Shown: one piece after another, positions 21,714 through 26,244 of the stretch
Numbering within the stretch: position 1 is the first letter of the stretch
How the letters are laid out: every line of letters begins with the position of its first letter
Assembly (NCBI GenBank): GCA_027858145.1
Contig: JAQIDF010000300.1
Coordinates: forward strand, 1-26,244
Direction of reading: 5' to 3'
DNA length: 26,244 nt
DNA from: Prolixibacteraceae bacterium
GTDB taxonomy: Bacteria; Bacteroidota; Bacteroidia; Bacteroidales; Prolixibacteraceae
Notes under the pieces: generated by a model
Databases searched by the model: none
Told to the model about the DNA's origin: nothing
The model's input: the letters and a program-made list of their open reading frames with translations, nothing else
Made by a program: the position numbers and the translations under genes

Positions 21714-23420
21714 CTATGAATTTATTCGTTGTCTCTTTTTCTTTTTTCCTCTCGGATCTTTTTTCCGGTCGCGAAAATCATTGCCGGCAAACTCATAGTT
21801 TTCTTCAGCCTCGATATTTACGCCTTTGTATGAACGTTTATTTAATTCACTGATAACTTTTTTCGCAAGCTTTTCTTCTACTTCAACGGATGATGCCCGC
21901 TTAAAAATGTCAATTTGTCCAATTTCAATATCTTTACGCCCCGATGCAGCCACCAGCAGGTCAATAGCATCTTTCTTATTGAGCCCTTTTCCTTTTCCAA
22001 CATTAAAAATTATACGCGACGTACTTTTGCCTTTCTTTCTGCGGGAAAATTTACCTCTTTCACTGCCACTTTCATTGTCCAGGCTGGCTTTCGAGGTATC
22101 GGAATTTATATTTCCAGCATTATTGTAATAATCGAGAAAACGATTAAATTCTTCTGATACAAAACGTTTTATGATCTCTTCTTTCGAAAAATCAGATAAC
22201 ATTTCGTAGACTTTTTCCATATAAGGATCGATTTGTTCATGATTAACATTCGATACTTTTACTTTTTCGATCATATTAAAAAGCTGCCTTTCACAAATAA
22301 CCTTACCTTCAGGTACCGGCAGATAATCAAATTTCTTTTTAATTGATTTTTCAATTAACTTAAGCTTTCCCTTTTCTTTCATGTTAATGATAGAAACGGC
22401 TATACCGCTTTTTCCGGCCCGTCCTGTACGCCCCGAACGGTGATTGTAGTTCTCAGTGTCATCCGGCAGGTTGTAGTTGATAACATGCGTTAAATCGGTC
22501 ACATCGAGCCCCCTGGCCGCAACATCAGTTGCAACAAGTACACTTAAGGTATGGTCACGAAATTTCTGCATTACGTAATCGCGTTGGCTTTGTGTAAGGT
22601 CGCCATGCAATGCTTCTGCATTGTACCCTTCTTTCATCAGTGAGGCTGCCACATCTTTGGTTTCCCTGCGCGTCCGGCAAAAAACAATACCATAAATATC
22701 GGGGTAAAAATCAACCACACGTTTCAACGCGATATACCGGTCGCGGGCATGTACCATATGATATATGTGGCTAACATTTTCAGCACTTGAATTTTTATTG
22801 CCTATAGTTATTTCGGCTGGGTTATTCATATAAGTTTTGGCAATATTCAAAATATCCTTGCCCATGGTTGCCGAAAATAACAAGGTGGTTTTTGACTGCG
22901 GGGTTTCTTTTAATATCTCATCAACCTCTTCCCTGAACCCCATCCGAAGCATCTCATCAGCTTCGTCAAGTACCATCATTTTTATGTTGGATAAGTTAAC
23001 TTTCTTCCTTCTGATCAAATCACGAATTCGTCCGGGGGTTGCCACTACAACCTGAGCACCTTTTCTTAACGAAGAAATTTGCTTATCGATTGGAGCACCA
23101 CCATAAACGGATACAATTTTTAATTGAGGGATATACTTGCTGTAATTAACAAGGTCGCGGCCAATTTGCATGCAAAGCTCGCGGGTAGGACTTAAAATAA
23201 GCAACTGTGTTGTTACCTCTGATAAATCAATTTTACTAAGTGCCGGCAAACCAAATGCTGCTGTTTTTCCGGTACCTGTTTGAGCAAGGCCTAATACATC
23301 GCGATTTTCTTCTGATAATAATGGAATTACTTTTTCCTGAATAGGAGTTGGTTCAACAAAGCCAAGCTCAGAAATTCCTTGTAGAATCTCCGGCGAAAGG
23401 CCCATTTCTGTAAATAACAT
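21714..23420 (-). CDS. DEAD-box RNA helicase, DeaD/CsdA-like
   Basis: 568 residues. ATP-dependent RNA helicase with all core motifs: Q motif region GFVEPTPIQEKVIP (about 21-34), Walker A AQTGTGKT (46-53), SPTRELCMQIG, VVATPGRIRDLI, DEAD in VLDEADEMLRMGF (about 150-162), SAT in LLFSATMGK, VLVATDVAARGLD, and HRSGRTGRAGKSG (about 325-338). Residues about 466-540 resemble the DbpA-type RRM that guides such helicases to structured RNA (RIIFNVGKGKGLNKKDAIDLL...). The C terminus is basic (RKKDPRGKKKKRQRINS). Family members help ribosome assembly and mRNA turnover, often at low temperature. A promoter 170 bases upstream gives it a long structured leader, and it heads the glycosyltransferase set. Confidence 0.94.
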   Translation of the reverse strand: MLFTEMGLSPEILQGISELGFVEPTPIQEKVIPLLSEENRDVLGLAQTGTGKTAAFGLPALSKIDLSEVTTQLLILSPTRELCMQIGRDLVNYSKYIPQLKIVSVYGGAPIDKQISSLRKGAQVVVATPGRIRDLIRRKKVNLSNIKMMVLDEADEMLRMGFREEVDEILKETPQSKTTLLFSATMGKDILNIAKTYMNNPAEITIGNKNSSAENVSHIYHMVHARDRYIALKRVVDFYPDIYGIVFCRTRRETKDVAASLMKEGYNAEALHGDLTQSQRDYVMQKFRDHTLSVLVATDVAARGLDVTDLTHVINYNLPDDTENYNHRSGRTGRAGKSGIAVSIINMKEKGKLKLIEKSIKKKFDYLPVPEGKVICERQLFNMIEKVKVSNVNHEQIDPYMEKVYEMLSDFSKEEIIKRFVSEEFNRFLDYYNNAGNINSDTSKASLDNESGSERGKFSRRKKGKSTSRIIFNVGKGKGLNKKDAIDLLVAASGRKDIEIGQIDIFKRASSVEVEEKLAKKVISELNKRSYKGVNIEAEENYEFAGNDFRDRKKDPRGKKKKRQRINS

Positions 23421-23588
23421 AAATTTTTATTTTAGGCCTCCCTGTTTGTCAATACCACAAATACAAGATAACCTGTTAATGAATAACTACTGCCCCCAAA
23501 ACCCGTAAAACGGTATTATTAAACTTAATTGTGAAAATTTTGCAGTAGCATTTTTAATTCACTTAATCCTTTTAATGAATTGGTGGCG

Positions 23589-23621
23589 CAAAAGTATTGC
23601 TTTTATTTGGAACCCTGCAAA
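23589..23621 (-). promoter_or_regulatory. Bacteroidota-type promoter of the DEAD-box helicase
   Basis: Minus strand: TTTG (23621-23618), 21 bases, then TACTTTTG (23596-23589). Both elements match the consensus and the spacing is in the usual 19-21 range. Confidence 0.7.
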
Positions 23622-23831
23622 CATTGTTACTTATTTGAATGAATGTTAAATATTTGCACATTTTGTTTAATTATAAATGAATGTAAACTTCAACAAATAT
23701 CCATGCTTAATCTTGACAAACCAATATATTTTCAATAACTTACTTACTTTACGTATAACAAAAGAGGAAGGATATACCATGTAATTAACAATTTATTAGC
23801 ATTAAAAGATGTATTTGTCTTTTATTTTTCG

Positions 23832-23839
23832 TATCTTTG
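23832..23839 (+). promoter_or_regulatory. Candidate promoter of the ECF sigma gene
   Basis: TATCTTTG fits TAnnTTTG and lies 33 bases before the ATG at 23872. A TTTG at 23814-23817 is only 14 bases upstream, so the -33 element is unclear. Its position argues against translation from the earlier in-frame ATG at 23809. Confidence 0.5.
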
Positions 23840-23871
23840 AAGTGTTGTTTTACCCAAAAACCGAAAAAGTT

Positions 23872-24375
23872 ATGTCAGAAATACAATTTAGTAACAAGTT
23901 ATTAAGTCTGGAAGATAGTCTTAAATATTATGCGTTAAGCCTGACATCAGATATGGACAAGGCTAACGATCTATTACAGGAAACGTTTTTAAAAGCTTTA
24001 ATGTACCAGGATAAATTTACTGCAAACACTAATTTTAAAGCGTGGGTTTATACTATTATGAAGAATACCTTCATTAATGATTACCGCAAAGCTTCTAAAT
24101 CGAAAAACAGTTTGAGTGGATCAAATAGTGAATTCCACCTTCAAATTGCACGCAATGTGGCTTATCCTGCTCCCGACTCGTTTTATTCAACAAACGAGAT
24201 TGAAAAAAGTATTTCAGCGCTTGAGGATGAATACAGGATACCTTTTCAAATGTTTCTTGATGGATATAAGTATAAAGAAATAGCTGAGAGACTGGATTTA
24301 CCGTTAGGAACCGTTAAAAGTCGTATCTTTTTTACTCGTAAAAAGCTAACTTCTACATTGAAAGAGTTTGTATAA
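23872..24375 (+). CDS. ECF-type RNA polymerase sigma factor
   Basis: 167 residues from ATG 23872 (MSEIQFSNKLLSLEDSLKYYA); the in-frame ATG at 23809 lies before the likely promoter and would add an atypical hydrophobic lead. Region 2 (about 20-85) includes KANDLLQETFLKALMYQDKF, for core binding and -10 recognition, and NFKAWVYTIMKNTFINDYRK. Region 4 (about 115-165) is a helix-turn-helix, YKEIAERLDLPLGTVKSRIFFTRKKL, for -35 recognition. Regions 1.1 and 3 are absent, as in group 4 sigmas. No anti-sigma (FecR-like or zinc-finger) gene adjoins, so it is either constitutively free or controlled from elsewhere. A terminator separates it from the downstream barrel gene. Confidence 0.92.
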   Translation: MSEIQFSNKLLSLEDSLKYYALSLTSDMDKANDLLQETFLKALMYQDKFTANTNFKAWVYTIMKNTFINDYRKASKSKNSLSGSNSEFHLQIARNVAYPAPDSFYSTNEIEKSISALEDEYRIPFQMFLDGYKYKEIAERLDLPLGTVKSRIFFTRKKLTSTLKEFV

Positions 24376-24400
24376 TATAAATAAAAGTTTCTACGTTATA

Positions 24401-24431
24401 TAAAAGCCGGGGTACTTTATTCCGGCTTTTA
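24401..24431 (+). terminator. Terminator of the ECF sigma gene
   Basis: TAAAAGCCGG (24401-24410) pairs perfectly with 24422-24431 around an 11-base loop; a T-rich stretch (TGTATTTTT) follows. Confidence 0.75.
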
Positions 24432-24465
24432 TGTATTTTTTATATACTTTAAAAATTGTTTTTAT

Positions 24466-24473
24466 TACTTTTG
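24466..24473 (+). promoter_or_regulatory. Candidate promoter of the outer-membrane barrel gene
   Basis: TACTTTTG matches TAnnTTTG, 18 bases before the ATG at 24492. I see no TTTG at the expected -33 spacing. It lies just after the sigma-gene terminator, so the barrel gene has its own promoter and a very short leader. Confidence 0.55.
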
Positions 24474-24491
24474 TATAAAAAATAAACTAAG

Positions 24492-25103
24492 ATGAAACGG
24501 ATTTGCATTATTTTGTCAGTTTTATTGTTAGCACTGGTTTCGCGAGGTGAATCTCCATTTAACATTGGTGTTAAATACGGGTTGAACAGTTCAACAATGA
24601 TGACAAATTTTGAAGAACTTATCGAGCATCCGGTAAATGAAGAAGCAATCACCGGTTATCATGTAGGGGCTTATGGAAGACTAAATTTAGGCCGGATTTA
24701 TATTCAGCCTGAAATTTATTTTAATAAAAAAGGTGGAAATATTTTACCCATTTCAATGGAGAATTCAATGCTTCCATCAATATCTTTTAAATACGAAACA
24801 CTCGATGTTCCCTTACTTCTTGGTGTTAATTTGATTAACAGGGATTTGTTGAAACTTCGCTTGAATGCCGGTCCTGTTTTCTCTTTTATCACAGCCAATA
24901 ATTTTAAAGAAGAAGTTTCTTATTTCAATATTAATGATTTTTCTTCAAATTACATGGCTGTTCAATTTGGTGCAGGTATCGATTTTTGGTTTGTGACCTT
25001 AGATGCCCGGGTTGAACAAGGGGCAAACATAATTAAAGATTCGAGTTCGTACAAAGCAAGGAACCGGATATACCTGCTTTCTGTTGGAATTAAATTGTTT
25101 TAG
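24492..25103 (+). CDS. PorT-like outer-membrane beta-barrel protein
   Basis: 203 residues. A signal peptide (MKRICIILSVLLLALVSRGE) is followed by a small barrel of alternating hydrophobic strands: FNIGVKYGLNSSTM, GYHVGAYGRLNLGRIYIQPEI, YETLDVPLLLGVNL, LRLNAGPVFSFI, YMAVQFGAGIDFWFVTLDARVEQG, RIYLLSVGIKLF. The final Phe is typical of barrels recognised by BamA. The pattern fits the PorT/OMP_b-brl_2 group of eight-stranded barrels found throughout Bacteroidota. Its role is not known; true PorT belongs to type IX secretion, but similarity of shape is not enough to claim that. It is transcribed alone. Confidence 0.85.
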   Translation: MKRICIILSVLLLALVSRGESPFNIGVKYGLNSSTMMTNFEELIEHPVNEEAITGYHVGAYGRLNLGRIYIQPEIYFNKKGGNILPISMENSMLPSISFKYETLDVPLLLGVNLINRDLLKLRLNAGPVFSFITANNFKEEVSYFNINDFSSNYMAVQFGAGIDFWFVTLDARVEQGANIIKDSSSYKARNRIYLLSVGIKLF

Positions 25104-25228
25104 AAAACAATGCCTTATCTTTTACCATATTTCTCTCCTCTTTTTTTTTGTTTGTTAATTAATTGTTGTTTCGCTCACCTTTAATCACTGATAAATCACC
25201 AATGGGCTAAAATAGCTGCAAAATACAG

Positions 25229-25236
25229 TACTTTTG
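25229..25236 (+). promoter_or_regulatory. Candidate promoter of typA
   Basis: TACTTTTG matches TAnnTTTG, 25 bases before the typA ATG. No clear TTTG is present at the expected -33 position. Confidence 0.55.
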
Positions 25237-25261
25237 CGCGACTTTTAAATCATTACAAAAC

Positions 25262-26244
25262 ATGTCAATCAGAAATATTGCAATTATTGCCCACGTTGAT
25301 CATGGGAAAACTACACTTGTAGATAAAATGTTGTTAGCCGGAAAACTTTTTAAAGATCACGAGCGCCCCGGAGAACTAATAATGGATAGCAACGACCTTG
25401 AAAAAGAACGTGGTATAACCATACTTTCAAAAAACGTATCGGTAATATACAAAGACATCAAAATAAACATCATCGATACTCCCGGACACGCTGATTTTGG
25501 CGGAGAAGTTGAGCGTGTATTAAATATGGCCGATGGCGTTTTGCTATTGGTCGATGCTTTTGAAGGCCCAATGCCTCAAACACGGTTTGTACTTCAAAAA
25601 GCGATAAATCTTGGCCTTAAGCCAATTGTTGTCATCAACAAAGTTGATAAGCCCAACTGCAGACCTGAAGAGGTTCAGGAAATGGTATTTGATTTGATGT
25701 TTAACCTCGAAGCCGATGAAAATCAGCTTGATTTCCCTACAATTTTCGGCTCGGCCAAAGAAGGGTGGATGTCGGAAAGCTGGAATGAAAAAAACGACAA
25801 CATTATTCCCCTACTTGATGCTGTAATTGAACACATACCTGAACCAAGAGTCGAAAAAGGTTCAACTCAAATGCTTATCACATCTATCGATTTTTCTCCT
25901 TACGTAGGACGTATAGCTGTAGGTAGGCTCCATAGAGGATCGCTTACAGAGGGGCAACAAGCAAGCTTGTGCCATCGTGATGGCTCAATAAAACGGACCA
26001 AAATTAAAGAATTGAACGTTTTCACCGGATTAGGTCGTACGAAAGTGTCGAGTGTTGAAGCCGGAGATATTTGTGCGTTGGTAGGCATCGAAGGGTTTGA
26101 AATTGGTGATACCATTGCCGACATTGAAAATCCGGAGCCCCTCCCTCCTATTGCTATTGATGAACCTACCATGAGCATGTTGTTTACCATTAACAATTCT
26201 CCTTTTTTTGGAAAAGATGGTAAATATGTAACATCGAGACACAT
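25262..26244 (+). CDS. typA: Translational GTPase TypA/BipA, 5' part
   Basis: The first 327 codons of a gene that runs off the window; full length is usually about 600 residues. TypA/BipA is a ribosome-binding GTPase related to EF-G and LepA, active in ribosome assembly and stress or cold adaptation. The start MSIRNIAIIAHVDHGKTTLVDKM is characteristic, with G1 AHVDHGKT. Other GTPase motifs: G2 EKERGITI, G3 DTPGHADFGGEVERV, G4 NKVDKP, and G5 SAKEG. Domain 2 (beta-barrel) begins about residue 200 (LITSIDFSPYVGRIAVGRLHRG) and is followed by SMLFTINNSPFFGKDGKYVTSRH, a TypA signature leading into domain 3. The promoter 25 bases upstream supports this start. No defect is seen in the visible part. 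Confidence 0.95.
   Translation, partial: MSIRNIAIIAHVDHGKTTLVDKMLLAGKLFKDHERPGELIMDSNDLEKERGITILSKNVSVIYKDIKINIIDTPGHADFGGEVERVLNMADGVLLLVDAFEGPMPQTRFVLQKAINLGLKPIVVINKVDKPNCRPEEVQEMVFDLMFNLEADENQLDFPTIFGSAKEGWMSESWNEKNDNIIPLLDAVIEHIPEPRVEKGSTQMLITSIDFSPYVGRIAVGRLHRGSLTEGQQASLCHRDGSIKRTKIKELNVFTGLGRTKVSSVEAGDICALVGIEGFEIGDTIADIENPEPLPPIAIDEPTMSMLFTINNSPFFGKDGKYVTSRH

Larger units (their letters stand above)
23421..23871. other. Divergent intergenic region with a structured helicase 5' leader
   Basis: About 450 bases between the helicase and sigma-factor starts. On the minus strand, the predicted helicase message begins near 23582, leaving an untranslated leader of about 160 bases. Within it CTACTGC (23487-23493, plus strand) pairs with GCAGTAG (23542-23548) and encloses a small hairpin, ACCCGTAAAACGGT (23501-23514). 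The stretch 23622-23810 is AT-rich and shows nothing I can name. The sigma-factor promoter lies at 23832-23839. Confidence 0.5.

Noticed and set aside
24492..25103. The barrel as the type IX secretion protein PorT.
   Set aside because: The fold pattern is shared by many Bacteroidota barrels, and no other type IX secretion gene is in the window.
25900..26244. Minus-strand reading frames at the right edge.
   Set aside because: They lie opposite typA, whose plus-strand frame is unmistakable and open to the window end.
1..26244. CRISPR arrays, toxin-antitoxin pairs, restriction or other defence genes, phage genes, integrase or attachment sites.
   Set aside because: No regularly spaced repeats and no recognisable genes of these classes were found; the tRNA genes show no duplicated 3' ends nearby.

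Overview
The window looks like chromosomal DNA from an AT-rich Bacteroidota, probably Bacteroidales or Marinilabiliales-like. The support for this is: repeated perfect matches to the Bacteroidota -7 element (TAnnTTTG) in front of genes, near absence of Shine-Dalgarno sequences, lipoproteins with SCEK(D/E) N-termini, a Bacteroidota-type LptD, a PorT-like beta-barrel, and no CCA encoded in the tRNAs. No genus can be named from this alone.

Layout. Bases 1-470 are the 3' part of a LysE-type exporter, ended by a strong terminator. Bases 575-2488 (minus) hold two predicted surface lipoproteins of unknown function. Bases 2873-4525 are a complete insertion sequence with 22-bp inverted ends and a GC-richer DDE transposase. 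It abuts a 5' fragment of a second, unrelated transposase (DUF4372/IS4 type). Then come tRNA-Thr(CGT) and tRNA-Gly(CCC), followed by pheT. On the minus strand are pyrB-pyrI (with a terminator-like hairpin in the leader), a headless GAF-domain remnant, yigZ with a transporter remnant upstream, and dnaA with a 614-base AT-rich upstream region. An amidase (minus) is divergent from lptD-ridA-ABC-F (plus). Bases 18961-23420 (minus) carry a DEAD-box RNA helicase followed by a GT2 glycosyltransferase, a methyltransferase and a GT4 glycosyltransferase. The window ends with an ECF sigma factor, a small outer-membrane barrel and the first 327 codons of typA/bipA.

How the parts relate. Most of the window is core machinery: translation (pheT, tRNAs, ABC-F, TypA), pyrimidine synthesis (PyrBI), replication initiation (DnaA) and envelope building (amidase, LptD, glycosyltransferases, barrel, lipoproteins). 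The accessory part is the IS region at 2.9-4.9 kb. Several genes are eroded (GAF, DMT transporter, DUF4372 transposase), which suggests local deletion events.

I do not see a convincing undescribed multi-gene system. The best leads are regulatory or structural: the pyrBI leader terminator, a very strong intrinsic-terminator-like hairpin inside the GT2 coding region, an amber codon separating pyrI from an in-frame GAF remnant, an lptD gene with no usable ATG, and a structured helicase 5' leader.
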